A stretch of 32,853 nt of DNA, from NCBI RefSeq assembly GCF_046224405.1, contig NZ_JBJXRK010000025.1, positions 1 to 32,853 of the forward strand. The letters are read 5' to 3'. The stretch is from Gudongella sp046224405 (GTDB taxonomy: Bacteria; Bacillota; Clostridia; Tissierellales; Tissierellaceae). The translations under genes were made by a program, and so were the position numbers. Below, piece after piece: positions 1 through 8,790 of the stretch. The stretch's first letter is position 1; each line of letters starts with the position of its first letter. Below the pieces are notes generated by a model. It was given only the letters and a program-made list of their open reading frames with translations. It was not told the origin of the DNA and did no database searches.

Positions 1-171
1 TTTTCTGGGACTTTAGTCACAGTAAAATGTTAAGAATTTGTAACAAGTGAGAAAAAAGGAGATATCTGAAGAAAAAAGGAGTAATATAAAGATAAGTCAA
101 TACGATAGACAATTAACAAACAAAACCTAAAGGAATCGACTGTTTTCAGGCTAAATTGATATATGCCCAAA

Positions 172-199
172 TTGTTTTAAATTTTTAAAGGAGTATAAT
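172..199 (+). promoter_or_regulatory. Candidate promoter of the V-type ATPase operon
   Basis: A TATAAT box lies at 194-199, with TTGTTT at 172-177 and a 16-bp spacer. This would start transcription near 206, just before the AGGAGTGAT ribosome binding site of the first ATPase gene. The -35 is weak and the assignment rests on sequence only. Bases 1-171 hold no gene I can support; the only feature seen there is a near-repeat of GAAAAAAGGAG at about 51 and 71. Confidence 0.45.
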
Positions 200-224
200 T
201 ATATAGGTTAAGGAGTGATAAGAG

Positions 225-551
225 ATGAATGAAATCACAAAAAAAATCATCGACCTGGACAGGGAGACCATCAATCTTCGGAAAAAATACGAGGATTTAT
301 TGAGGAAAAAGAAAATGGAAGGTCTTGATAAAGTTCAGGAGCTTGAGCAGGAGCTTTTAAAAACCTATGCGGAGGAGGGAGAAAAAGCCTATCAGGAAAC
401 ACTTAAAGAGACCGATGGTCATACTGAAAAGATCGGAAAGATCGAAGTTGAGTGCATCTCGAATATGACCGACATTGACAAGGTTTATTATGACTCAAAG
501 AAGGAGCTTGTTGACAGCCTGTGGGAAGAAATACTACAAGTTGAGGAATAG
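225..551 (+). CDS. V-type ATPase peripheral stalk subunit (H/G-like)
   Basis: This 108-residue protein is highly charged and almost wholly helical, with a heptad-like pattern of Leu, Glu and Lys over roughly residues 5-75. That fits the long coiled coil of the G-type subunit (NtpF in Enterococcus, subunit H in archaeal nomenclature), which pairs with subunit E to form the peripheral stalk between V1 and Vo. The sequence itself has little conservation. The call leans on length, composition and position as first gene of the operon, 9 bp before subunit C. An AGGAGTGAT site lies 6 bp before the ATG. The C-terminal region (about 76-108) is less coiled and may cap the stalk against the catalytic head. 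Confidence 0.75.
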   Translation: MNEITKKIIDLDRETINLRKKYEDLLRKKKMEGLDKVQELEQELLKTYAEEGEKAYQETLKETDGHTEKIGKIEVECISNMTDIDKVYYDSKKELVDSLWEEILQVEE

Positions 552-560
552 AGGGATATA

Positions 561-1616
561 ATGGGGAATGAAAGACGATTTTCAGCAATAAATACAAAAA
601 TTAGGGTAATGCGCTCCAGATTCCTCAAAGATGATGACTACATAATCCTTATGGAAAGGGAAAAGGTTGAAGACCAGATCAAGTATCTGAAGGAGAATAC
701 TGTTTATGGAGAACATCTTCAGGACATGGAAACCTTGGATGACATTCAGCATGTTGAGCTTCAGCTTGACAGATTCCTGGTGATGCAGTTCAAGAAGATA
801 GTAAAGTATTTTTCAGATGATTACGAAAAGCTTTTCAAGGCACTGATGTTCAGATACGAAACAGAAGACCTAAAGCTTTACCTAAGGGCCCTGGCAAGAG
901 GTGAGGATCTGGAGAAATCGGTTAAAATCAGTGTGGTAAGAAGTACATACTACAGCTTTTCCTATGACAAGATAAAGACTGCCAAGTCCTTGGATGACTT
1001 TATTGAAAAGCTTAAGGGGACAAAGTTTTATGATGTCCTTTACCCTTACAGGCACGAGGCTTATTCAAAGCTATTGTTCTATATGGAGATGAATCTGGAC
1101 AGACTTTATTTCAGTCACTTAAGTGAAGCTGCGCAGAAGCTGTCAAGGAGAGACAGGGAAATTTTCAATGAGCTCCTTGGTGAGAACATTGACCTATTGA
1201 ATATCGAGTGGATTTACAGAGGCCTTAAATTCTACAGTCTGCTGCCTGAAGAGCTTATCAACTACACTTTGCCAAACGGCAGATATTTTGAGTATAAGGA
1301 CCTGAAGGACCTTTGCTATGGAGATATCGAACACCTTAAGGAAGTTGTATCTGGAACCAAGTATAAGGAGTTGGTCAACGAGGATAGGGATATTGACCTG
1401 TATATGGAGATCAGAATCCAAAGACATCTATATGATAAGTTCAAGAATTCCTTTACGAGGGGTAAACTTGATATTTCAATATCTATAGCCTATATACATC
1501 TTCTAGAATTTGAAATACGAGATATCATATCCATACTGGAGGCAAAAAAATATGGATTGTCCTACTTTGAAACAAAGGATTATTTAGTAAGGACTATAAA
1601 AGGAAGTGGTGAATAA
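561..1616 (+). CDS. ntpC: V-type ATPase subunit C (d-type rotor socket)
   Basis: The 351-residue protein matches the size and all-helical, Tyr- and Leu-rich character of the bacterial/archaeal subunit C (eukaryotic subunit d). This subunit sits on the membrane ring and connects it to the central D-F shaft. The N-terminus has basic residues followed by alternating acidic helices; there are no membrane segments or nucleotide-binding motifs, as expected. It lies between the stalk gene and subunit I, and its TAA stop overlaps the ATG of subunit I by one base (TAATG), a sign of translational coupling. The start ATG at 561 follows a GAGGGATATA site within the end of the preceding gene. Confidence 0.88.
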   Translation: MGNERRFSAINTKIRVMRSRFLKDDDYIILMEREKVEDQIKYLKENTVYGEHLQDMETLDDIQHVELQLDRFLVMQFKKIVKYFSDDYEKLFKALMFRYETEDLKLYLRALARGEDLEKSVKISVVRSTYYSFSYDKIKTAKSLDDFIEKLKGTKFYDVLYPYRHEAYSKLLFYMEMNLDRLYFSHLSEAAQKLSRRDREIFNELLGENIDLLNIEWIYRGLKFYSLLPEELINYTLPNGRYFEYKDLKDLCYGDIEHLKEVVSGTKYKELVNEDRDIDLYMEIRIQRHLYDKFKNSFTRGKLDISISIAYIHLLEFEIRDIISILEAKKYGLSYFETKDYLVRTIKGSGE

Positions 1617-3565
1617 TGTCCGTTGAGAAAATGACGATGATGAATATCATCGGTAAAGTCGACGAGGTTGACGGAGTTCTTAAAGATCTCCTGAAAACAA
1701 AGAAAGTCGATTTGGTGTCAGCTCTCAAGCAAATTGAGGAGAACAATTTTCTATTTGATGTAAGCGATGAGAACGTTGACAGACTGATTGATCTAAACTA
1801 CATAACCTCCTATGAAAAAGACGAGAAGTTTGAGGAAGTCGTCAAAAAAGGAGAAGAATTAGAATCAATCCTAAATCTTGAGTTTGATAGGGCTGCAATC
1901 GATACTGATGCACCAATGATGAAGAAGGAAGTAATCATCAGTGAGATCGAGCAGATTTATCATGAAGTACAAGAACCGAAGGCAATGATTCATGCCTTGG
2001 AAAAAGAAGTGGATTATCTTGAAAACTTCCATGCCAACAGCTTCAAGGAGGTTCAGGACTTTCCTGTAACTATTGAAGAGTTGAGAAACATGGAGTATTT
2101 CAGCTTTAAAATGGGAATCCTTTCAAAGGAAGACCGTTACAAGCTAAAGAAAAATTATGAGAACATTCTTGCCATACTTCTTCACACAGGTACAAGTGTT
2201 GATGGAGAGGTATATTTTGTGCTGTACCCATCCAAGCTTGAGGAAGAGATGAAAAGAATCCTTAGATCCCTTAATTTCAGGGAGATCATTATCCCCAAGG
2301 AGTATTCAGGGACGCCTCAAGAAATCAGAGAGAAGCTCGAAAGAAACAAGGAGAGATTACACTCTGAAATACAGGGACAGGAAAATATACTTGAGGAAAT
2401 TAAGAGCCGACACAAGGATAGGATAAAGCAACTGATAGATCAGCTATGGCTTACATCAAGACTGGATGATATAAAGAGAAATGTTGCAATATCAAAGAAG
2501 TATTTCTATCTATCTGGATGGATTGCTGAATCAGATGTTGCTGAGATGAAAAGGGTACTTGGTGGTCATGAAGACATGCTTTCAATGTTCAAGGGTGACA
2601 CAAGTGAAAAGCCACCCACGAAACTTAAGAACAATTGGTTCTTTGAACCCTTTCAATGGCTGGTCAACCTTTACGGAACTCCTGCCTACAACGAGCTAGA
2701 CCCAACACCATTCGTTGGATTATCCTATATGCTGTTCTGGGGAATAATGTTTGGAGATCTTGGTCAGGGTGCTGTTTTAGTATTGGGAGGTATTTGGCTT
2801 GGAAAGAAGATGAAGCTTTTTGGAGGACTCCTTACAAGACTTGGAATATCATCAATGATTTTCGGGACATTGTACGGTGCGGTATTTGGAATTGAGACCT
2901 TGATACCGGCATTATGGATGAAGCCCTTTGAGAACATAAACGATATTCTTATGGTAGCAATATTTGCAGGGATTGGAATACTACTTGTCTCATATGTTTA
3001 CGGAATTATAAATGCATACAAGAGACACGACATTGAAGAGGGATTGTTTGGCAAGGAAGGTGTGGCAGGAGTAATACTTTATCTTATGCTTCTGGCAATT
3101 GTAGGAGGATCTCTGCTTGGCATTCAGATAATCCCAATGCCATTGGGAGTTGCAATCGCCGTTGTGGCACTTCTTGGAATCGTCTTCAGATTGCCATTGA
3201 CACATATGATAGAAAAGAAAAAACCCCTTCACGGAGATGATGTAGGTGGCTATTATGTGGAATCGATATTTTCCCTTATTGAGACCTTTCTGGCTATGTT
3301 AAGTGGAACAATTTCATTTATTAGGGTTGGAGCATTTGCCCTTACCCACGTGGGACTTTTCCTTGCATTTGAAACCATAGGACATATGTCTGGGACCACC
3401 ATGGGGGCAATAATCGCCATGGTAGTGGGAAATATATTCGTACTGGGTCTAGAGGGTCTGATTGTATTCATTCAGGGAATGAGACTTCAATATTATGAAT
3501 TGTTCAGTAGATATTACAAGGGAGACGGTCAGGAGTTCAAACCTGTAAGTCTTGAAAATAATTAA
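1616..3565 (+). CDS. ntpI: V-type ATPase membrane subunit I (a-type stator)
   Basis: The 649-residue protein has the two-part build of subunit I. The first half (about 1-340) is a cytoplasmic charged and coiled-coil region. The second half (about 365-635) is membrane, with about seven or eight hydrophobic helices. Known family features are visible: the run LGQGAVLVLGG near the first membrane helices, and ISFIRVGAFALTHVGL near the C-terminus, whose Arg is the family's essential residue facing the glutamate of the rotor ring. It forms the stator half-channels for H+ or Na+ and anchors the peripheral stalks. Its ATG overlaps the stop of subunit C by one base. Length is normal for the family. Confidence 0.95.
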   Translation: MSVEKMTMMNIIGKVDEVDGVLKDLLKTKKVDLVSALKQIEENNFLFDVSDENVDRLIDLNYITSYEKDEKFEEVVKKGEELESILNLEFDRAAIDTDAPMMKKEVIISEIEQIYHEVQEPKAMIHALEKEVDYLENFHANSFKEVQDFPVTIEELRNMEYFSFKMGILSKEDRYKLKKNYENILAILLHTGTSVDGEVYFVLYPSKLEEEMKRILRSLNFREIIIPKEYSGTPQEIREKLERNKERLHSEIQGQENILEEIKSRHKDRIKQLIDQLWLTSRLDDIKRNVAISKKYFYLSGWIAESDVAEMKRVLGGHEDMLSMFKGDTSEKPPTKLKNNWFFEPFQWLVNLYGTPAYNELDPTPFVGLSYMLFWGIMFGDLGQGAVLVLGGIWLGKKMKLFGGLLTRLGISSMIFGTLYGAVFGIETLIPALWMKPFENINDILMVAIFAGIGILLVSYVYGIINAYKRHDIEEGLFGKEGVAGVILYLMLLAIVGGSLLGIQIIPMPLGVAIAVVALLGIVFRLPLTHMIEKKKPLHGDDVGGYYVESIFSLIETFLAMLSGTISFIRVGAFALTHVGLFLAFETIGHMSGTTMGAIIAMVVGNIFVLGLEGLIVFIQGMRLQYYELFSRYYKGDGQEFKPVSLENN

Positions 3566-3587
3566 TTACATTTTAGGAGGAGATTAT

Positions 3588-4019
3588 ATGTCATTTGTTT
3601 TGATATCAACAACATTACTAGTTTTACTTACAATAGGAACGGGAATTTTCATGATGTACAACCAGATGGAGGGCGGAAAAAACAGACTTAAGAAGATTTT
3701 AAGAACCAACCTGTTTATCTTTTTACCACTTCTTATAATCGCAGTGATCGTAATGGTTCCACATGGAATCAATGCAGCTGAAACTGAGGCAGCAGGACTG
3801 TCATCAGCAGCAGGATTAGGATTCATATCAGCGGCTCTTGCGACAGGTATAGCTACACTTGGAGCAGGTTATGCGGTTGCCGTTGTTGGTTCAGCAGCTC
3901 TTGGAGCAGTATCAGAGGATGCATCACTTCTTGGTAAGACGCTTATATTCGTAGGTCTTGCAGAGGGTATTGCAATATATGGTCTTATAGTATCAATCAT
4001 GATTCTTGGTAGGTTATAA
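3588..4019 (+). CDS. ntpK: V-type ATPase proteolipid subunit K (rotor ring)
   Basis: I start this gene at ATG 3588, behind an ideal AGGAGGAGATT site, giving 143 residues; an upstream in-frame start at 3552 lies inside the end of subunit I. Four hydrophobic segments are seen (about 2-23, 42-58, 74-105 and 114-140). The last two form the canonical ion-carrying hairpin with the rotor glutamate E126 in FVGLAEGIAIYG. The first two form an N-terminal extension that has no carboxylate. The second of them ends in VPHGINAAETE, which resembles a signal peptidase site. Only one ion-binding glutamate per subunit is present. I see no glutamine near it that would argue for Na+; specificity is undecided. 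Confidence 0.92.
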   Translation: MSFVLISTTLLVLLTIGTGIFMMYNQMEGGKNRLKKILRTNLFIFLPLLIIAVIVMVPHGINAAETEAAGLSSAAGLGFISAALATGIATLGAGYAVAVVGSAALGAVSEDASLLGKTLIFVGLAEGIAIYGLIVSIMILGRL

Positions 4020-4021
4020 AT

Positions 4022-4327
4022 ATGAAATCCATCCTGATCAGCGATAACAAGGATACAATCATTGGTATGAGACTGGCCAGCATAGATGGAGTTCTGGCCC
4101 AGACAAGGGAGGATATCCTCCTTCGCTTCAATGAGGCCGTGGAGGATGAGACAATCGGTATAATAATTGTAACAGAGAACATATTCGATAAAATTACAGA
4201 TCAAGTACTGGAGCTTAAACGAAGTGGAAGCAAGCAGTTGGTTGTTACAATACCAGATAGGACTGGCCTTAAGGATAAAAACTTTATTATGAGACATATT
4301 AAAGAATCCATAGGCATTAAAATTTAG
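4022..4327 (+). CDS. ntpG: V-type ATPase subunit F (central shaft)
   Basis: At 101 residues this is the usual length of the small Rossmann-like subunit F (NtpG in Enterococcus). It binds subunit D at the base of the central shaft and may regulate ATP hydrolysis. The family pattern is visible: an N-terminal strand followed by a variable helix, a central IGIIIVTENIFDKI segment, then the KQLVVTIPDRTG strand-turn near residue 75. The ATG follows the stop of subunit K with only two bases between them and lacks a strong separate ribosome site, so translation is probably coupled. Confidence 0.9.
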   Translation: MKSILISDNKDTIIGMRLASIDGVLAQTREDILLRFNEAVEDETIGIIIVTENIFDKITDQVLELKRSGSKQLVVTIPDRTGLKDKNFIMRHIKESIGIKI

Positions 4328-4338
4328 GTGGTGAACTT

Positions 4339-4968
4339 ATGATAACAGTTGAGGAAAAACTTGATATTTTCCATAAGATTGTTTACAGGGACGAGGAAGA
4401 GAAATTTCTTAGCGCCCTTAGAGAATTGGAAGAAGCCAATGAAAGGCTTCTGGAGAACAAGAGAAAAGAACTGGAGCAGCAAAGAGGTGAAATAATCCGA
4501 AGAAAGAAGAATCAAGCCAGGATTGAAAGAAATGAAATAAGGTCCAAAGAGCTTGAGGATACAAAGGCAAGGCTTCGTGCAAAGAGAAAGGAACTGGAAA
4601 TTGATCTTGTGGATGCCATTGTAAAGAGGGCAAAGGAATATGTCACAACAAGAGAATATGGCGAGTACCTTTGCCATAACCTTGATAGGCATCTTAAGGA
4701 GTTTGAGGACGACGAGCTTGTACTGATACTTAGGGAAAATGACAAGCTGATATCAGAAAACTGTATCAAGGGCCTCAAAACTGCAACGGGAAAAACCTTC
4801 ATCGTTCAGACCATGAGTGAGGATATGATCGGAGGATTTATTATCAGTGACAAGAATAGGACTTTCAACATTGACCATACACTGAGAACCTTGATCAAGG
4901 GAAAAGAATACCTGATTGGCAAGAGGCTTTGCCAAACGCTTGAAGGGGTAGGTGATTTGGATGGATAA
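4339..4968 (+). CDS. ntpE: V-type ATPase subunit E (peripheral stalk)
   Basis: The 209-residue protein has a long charged N-terminal helix (about 1-105, rich in Glu, Lys and Arg), followed by a compact C-terminal domain with the family-like segment MIGGFIISDKNRTFNIDHTLRT (split here as MIGGFIISD and FNIDHTLRT, about 160-186). Subunit E wraps around the H/G subunit to make the peripheral stalk and binds the top of the A3B3 head. Its stop codon overlaps the start of subunit A by eight bases (ATGGATAA), as is common in these operons. Length and position agree with the family. Confidence 0.9.
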   Translation: MITVEEKLDIFHKIVYRDEEEKFLSALRELEEANERLLENKRKELEQQRGEIIRRKKNQARIERNEIRSKELEDTKARLRAKRKELEIDLVDAIVKRAKEYVTTREYGEYLCHNLDRHLKEFEDDELVLILRENDKLISENCIKGLKTATGKTFIVQTMSEDMIGGFIISDKNRTFNIDHTLRTLIKGKEYLIGKRLCQTLEGVGDLDG

Positions 4969-6733
4969 TCTTATTGGAGAAATACAGATGATAAATGGTC
5001 CTGTAATTCTTGGAAAGAATATGACGGGATTCAAGATGAGAGAGATGGTTACCGTCGGTAAGAAGAAGCTTATAGGTGAGGTAATATCAATAGATGGTGA
5101 TTTTGGAACTGTTCAGGTATACGAGGAAACGGAGGGACTTAAGAGAGGCGAGGCTATAGTTTCCACTGGAAAACCCCTATCACTTAAGCTGGGACCTGGG
5201 ATGCTTGGGAACATGTTTGACGGAATCCAGAGACCTCTGAAGAAAATCAGAGATGATCACGGTAGTTTTATCCCGGAGGGAATAGGACTTCTTTCAATTG
5301 ATGAAGAGATGCTTTGGGATGTTGAATTCCTGGTTTCAGAGGGGGACTATGTTAAACAGGGGCAGGTTTTCGGGAAGGTTGAGGAAACTCCCTTGATAAC
5401 ACATAAACTGCTTATACCCGCAGGAGTTGAAGGAAAGGTAACCTTCAGGACTGCACCAGGGAAATACAATATAAACGAAGTGCTTCTTAAGGTAACTGAT
5501 CTGGATGGAGAAAAACACGATGTTAAAATGCACCAGGAATGGCCTGTAAGGGTTCAGAGACCTGTTGAGAAAAGACTGCAGATTGACAAGCTTTTGGTTA
5601 CAGGGCAGAGGGTACTTGACATTTTCTTCCCTATTGCAAAGGGAGGTACAGCCGCAATCCCAGGAGGATTCGGTACCGGAAAGACAATGACACAGCATCA
5701 GCTTGCAAAGTGGTCAGATGCAGACATAATAGTATACGTAGGTTGTGGAGAGAGGGGTAACGAAATGACGGAGGTTCTTGAGGACTTCCCCAAGCTTATT
5801 GACCCAAAATCCAACAGACCAATAATGGAAAGAACAGTATTGATTGCAAATACATCAAACATGCCTGTTGCAGCCAGAGAGGCATCCATATACACTGGAA
5901 TAACTATGGCTGAATATTTCAGGGATATGGGTTATAACGTCGCAATAATGGCAGACTCAACATCCAGGTGGGCGGAGGCACTTAGGGAGATTTCAGGACG
6001 TCTGGAGGAAATGCCTGCAGAGGAAGGATATCCTGCATATCTTCCATCAAGACTTGCACAGTTCTATGAAAGAGCTGGATATGTAAAGACTTTGTCAGGG
6101 GAGGAAGGTTCAGTTACAATAATCGGAGCCGTATCCCCTGCAGGTGGAGACTTTTCAGAACCAGTAACAGAGAATACCAAGAGATTTGTAAATGTATTCC
6201 TGGGTCTGGACAGGGAGCTTGCCTATTCAAGGCACTACCCGGCCATCAACTGGCTCAACTCATATAGTGGATACAGTGAAATGATCAAAAAGTTCTACGA
6301 AAAGGAGCTAGATGAGGACATTGAAGGAATAAGAAACAGGATGCTCAATCTTCTCTTTGACGAGAGCAGGCTATTGGAAATAGTGCTTCTGGTAGGTGAG
6401 GACGTACTGCCTGATGACCAGAGGCTCATCCTTGAGATTGCAAGGGTTCTAAAGATAGGATTCCTTCAGCAGAATGCATTCCACAAGGACGATACCTATG
6501 TTCCTTTGAAGAAGCAGCTTGAGATGCTGAAGACCATAGAGCTACTCTACGAAAGAGGACTTAAGGCCATCAAGATGGGAATACCTATATCAAGGGTAAG
6601 GGATTCTGAGCTCTATGAAGATGTAATCAAAATCAAATACACCATATCAAATGACGAGATCGAGAAGTTACAGGGAATGAATACAAGAATAAATGATTTC
6701 TACAACCAGTTGGAATCAGAGTATTCGGCATAG
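4961..6733 (+). CDS. ntpA: V-type ATPase catalytic subunit A
   Basis: This is the ATP-hydrolysing subunit of the V1 head. With the start at ATG 4961 (590 residues, behind GGTAGGTGAT) it contains the P-loop GGFGTGKT at about 235-242 and the arginine- and glutamate-rich GCGERGNEM segment. It also has the long insertion (about 110-200) that separates A subunits from F-type beta, and the motif PAEEGYPAYLPSRLAQFYERAG (as EEGYPAYLPS then LAQFYERAG). An in-frame GTG at 4952 would add three residues but lies within the ribosome site. The gene overlaps subunit E by eight bases and precedes subunit B by 11. Confidence 0.97.
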   Translation: MDNLIGEIQMINGPVILGKNMTGFKMREMVTVGKKKLIGEVISIDGDFGTVQVYEETEGLKRGEAIVSTGKPLSLKLGPGMLGNMFDGIQRPLKKIRDDHGSFIPEGIGLLSIDEEMLWDVEFLVSEGDYVKQGQVFGKVEETPLITHKLLIPAGVEGKVTFRTAPGKYNINEVLLKVTDLDGEKHDVKMHQEWPVRVQRPVEKRLQIDKLLVTGQRVLDIFFPIAKGGTAAIPGGFGTGKTMTQHQLAKWSDADIIVYVGCGERGNEMTEVLEDFPKLIDPKSNRPIMERTVLIANTSNMPVAAREASIYTGITMAEYFRDMGYNVAIMADSTSRWAEALREISGRLEEMPAEEGYPAYLPSRLAQFYERAGYVKTLSGEEGSVTIIGAVSPAGGDFSEPVTENTKRFVNVFLGLDRELAYSRHYPAINWLNSYSGYSEMIKKFYEKELDEDIEGIRNRMLNLLFDESRLLEIVLLVGEDVLPDDQRLILEIARVLKIGFLQQNAFHKDDTYVPLKKQLEMLKTIELLYERGLKAIKMGIPISRVRDSELYEDVIKIKYTISNDEIEKLQGMNTRINDFYNQLESEYSA

Positions 6734-6744
6734 TGGGTGATTAG

Positions 6745-8118
6745 ATGAAGAGAGAATATTTAAAATTAGATAGAGTTAAGGGAGCTCTTATTGAGCTTTC
6801 AAAGATTCATTCAGTAGGATATGGTGAGATTGTTGAAATAACCGACCGATATGGAAAAACAATGGTCGGACGTGTAATAAAGATCGATGGTGATGATGTT
6901 GTAGTACAGGTATTCGGAGCAACAATGGGAATTTCTGTTGAAAACACCAAGGTAAGTTTCCAGGGCAAGGCCTTTGAGATACCTCTTTCCAAGAGTATAA
7001 TGGGAAGAACCTTCAATGGCATAGGTCAGCCCATAGATGGTGGAGGAGATATTTACTCAGAAAACACCTACAATGTAAACGGTAGACCCTTGAATCCGGT
7101 TTCGAGGGAGTACCCAAGAAACTACATTCAAACGGGCATATCATCAATAGACGGCTTGACAACACTGATAAGAGGTCAGAAGCTTCCGATATTTTCGGGA
7201 GCGGGTCTGCCACACAATGAATTGGCTGCTCAGATTGTACGTCAGGCAAAAATTCAGTCAAAGGAGGGGGACAACAACTTCTCCATTGTGTTTGCAGCAA
7301 TAGGCGTAAAGCATGACGAGGCATTCTTCTTTGAGGAAGCTTTCAAGAAGGCAGGAGTGCAGGAAAAGGTAGTAATGTATGTAAACTATGCTGATGACCC
7401 CATCATGGAGAGGATCATAGCTCCAAGATGTGCCCTGACTGCAGCTGAGTACCTTGCTTACGAGGAAAATCAGCACGTGCTTGTAATCATGACGGACATA
7501 ACAAGCTATGGGGAGGCCCTTAGAGAGGTATCATCACTAAGGGAAGAGGTACCAAGTAGAAGGGGTTACCCTGGATATTTGTACTCAGATCTGGCAGCCC
7601 TTTACGAAAGAGCTGGAATGATTCATGAGGTGGAAGGATCAGTAACTCTGATACCAATACTTACAATGCCAAATGATGATATAACCCATCCGATACCTGA
7701 CCTTACGGGATATATCACGGAGGGACAGGTTGTATTGGAAAGGGCTCTTGACCAGAAGGGAATCTATCCTCCAATAAATGTATTGCCATCATTGTCACGT
7801 CTTATGAAGGACGGCATAGGTGAGGGCTTTACCAGGGAAGACCATCCTGATGTGTCCAACCAGCTATTTTCAGCCTATTCAAAGGTTCAGGAAATCAGAG
7901 CTCTTGCTCAGATAGTTGGAGAAGAGGACCTATCGGATAAGGACAAAAAGTACATGAAGTTTGGAGATGCCTTTGAGAAGAGATTCGTAACTCAAAGCTT
8001 TACAGAGAACAGGGACATGGGAGATACATTGGACTTGGCTTGGCAATTGCTTAAGCTTCTCCCTAAAGAAGAACTTGACCGACTTAATCCGGAACTTATT
8101 GAAAAGTATATGAAATAG
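6745..8118 (+). CDS. ntpB: V-type ATPase regulatory subunit B
   Basis: The 457-residue protein is the non-catalytic partner of subunit A in the A3B3 head. It keeps the ATPase fold but its P-loop position reads FSGAGLPHNELA, without the GKT that binds phosphate, as is normal for B. The family motif RRGYPGYLYSDLAALYERAG (about 271-290) and the LPSLSRLMKDGIG segment, which supplies the arginine finger region, are present. It follows subunit A closely with a GTGGGTGATTAG leader and precedes subunit D by nine bases. Confidence 0.97.
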   Translation: MKREYLKLDRVKGALIELSKIHSVGYGEIVEITDRYGKTMVGRVIKIDGDDVVVQVFGATMGISVENTKVSFQGKAFEIPLSKSIMGRTFNGIGQPIDGGGDIYSENTYNVNGRPLNPVSREYPRNYIQTGISSIDGLTTLIRGQKLPIFSGAGLPHNELAAQIVRQAKIQSKEGDNNFSIVFAAIGVKHDEAFFFEEAFKKAGVQEKVVMYVNYADDPIMERIIAPRCALTAAEYLAYEENQHVLVIMTDITSYGEALREVSSLREEVPSRRGYPGYLYSDLAALYERAGMIHEVEGSVTLIPILTMPNDDITHPIPDLTGYITEGQVVLERALDQKGIYPPINVLPSLSRLMKDGIGEGFTREDHPDVSNQLFSAYSKVQEIRALAQIVGEEDLSDKDKKYMKFGDAFEKRFVTQSFTENRDMGDTLDLAWQLLKLLPKEELDRLNPELIEKYMK

Positions 8119-8127
8119 GGTGAGACA

Positions 8128-8760
8128 ATGGCTGTTTATAAAATAACTCCAACCAAGGCCAATCTTATAAAGTCCAAGAATTCCCTTAAGTTTGCTCAAA
8201 AGGGATATGAACTTCTGGATAAGAAGAGAACAGTCCTTATAAGGGAAATGATGGCTTTGATTGATGTTGCCAGTGAACTTCAAGACAGGATTGACAAGAC
8301 CTTTGCACAAGCCTATGAAGCATTGAAGCTTGCAAACATAACCATGGGTTCCGAGTATGTGGAGGAGCTTGCCCAGTCCCTTGCAAAGGAAAGGGACTAC
8401 CAGGTTCTTTTCAAGTCTGTCATGGGTGTTGAGGTTCCCAGAATCCGAATAGAGGATGTACCCTTTACTACGGAGTATGGTTTCTTTAGAACCAACCCCG
8501 CTTTTGACAAGGCTGCCATACAGTTTGGGGAGATAAGAAGGTTGATCTATCAGCTGGCTGAGGTTGAGAACTCGGTGTATAAGCTGGCAATGGAGATAAA
8601 GAAGACGCAGAAGAGGGCGAATGCCCTTGACAAGATACAGATTCCAAGATATCAATCAACAATAAAGTATATTGATGAGGTTCTTCAGGAAAAGGAAAGA
8701 GAGGACTTCTTCAGACTCAAAAGAGTCAAGGGAAAGACAAAACCAAAGAAGAAAGTATAA
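8128..8760 (+). CDS. ntpD: V-type ATPase subunit D (central shaft)
   Basis: The 210-residue protein begins with the family hallmark (A)xYKITPTKANLIKSKNSLK and ends with NALDKIQIPRYQSTIKYI and a strongly basic tail (KRVKGKTKPKKK). Subunit D forms the antiparallel coiled-coil axle, made from its N- and C-terminal helices, that rotates inside the A3B3 head and joins F and C below. It is the last gene of the operon; a terminator hairpin starts one base after the stop. Confidence 0.96.
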   Translation: MAVYKITPTKANLIKSKNSLKFAQKGYELLDKKRTVLIREMMALIDVASELQDRIDKTFAQAYEALKLANITMGSEYVEELAQSLAKERDYQVLFKSVMGVEVPRIRIEDVPFTTEYGFFRTNPAFDKAAIQFGEIRRLIYQLAEVENSVYKLAMEIKKTQKRANALDKIQIPRYQSTIKYIDEVLQEKEREDFFRLKRVKGKTKPKKKV

Positions 8761-8790
8761 AGAGGAAGCCACCTGGCTTCCTCTTTATTT
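8761..8790. terminator. Bidirectional terminator between the ATPase operon and pncB
   Basis: A perfect 10-bp stem pairs 8761-8770 with 8775-8784, around an ACCT loop. T-rich sequence follows on the + strand (TTTATTT). On the - strand a T- and C-rich run follows (TTATACTTTCTTCTTT). The pncB stop codon lies inside its right flank, so the two convergent operons share it. Confidence 0.85.

Noticed and set aside
3552..3587. Upstream start for subunit K at 3552
   Set aside because: It lies within the end of subunit I and lacks a ribosome site, whereas ATG 3588 follows AGGAGGAGATT.
7930..8655. Antisense open frame (241 codons) across the ends of ATPase B and D
   Set aside because: It spans two conserved genes on the opposite strand and has no own signals.
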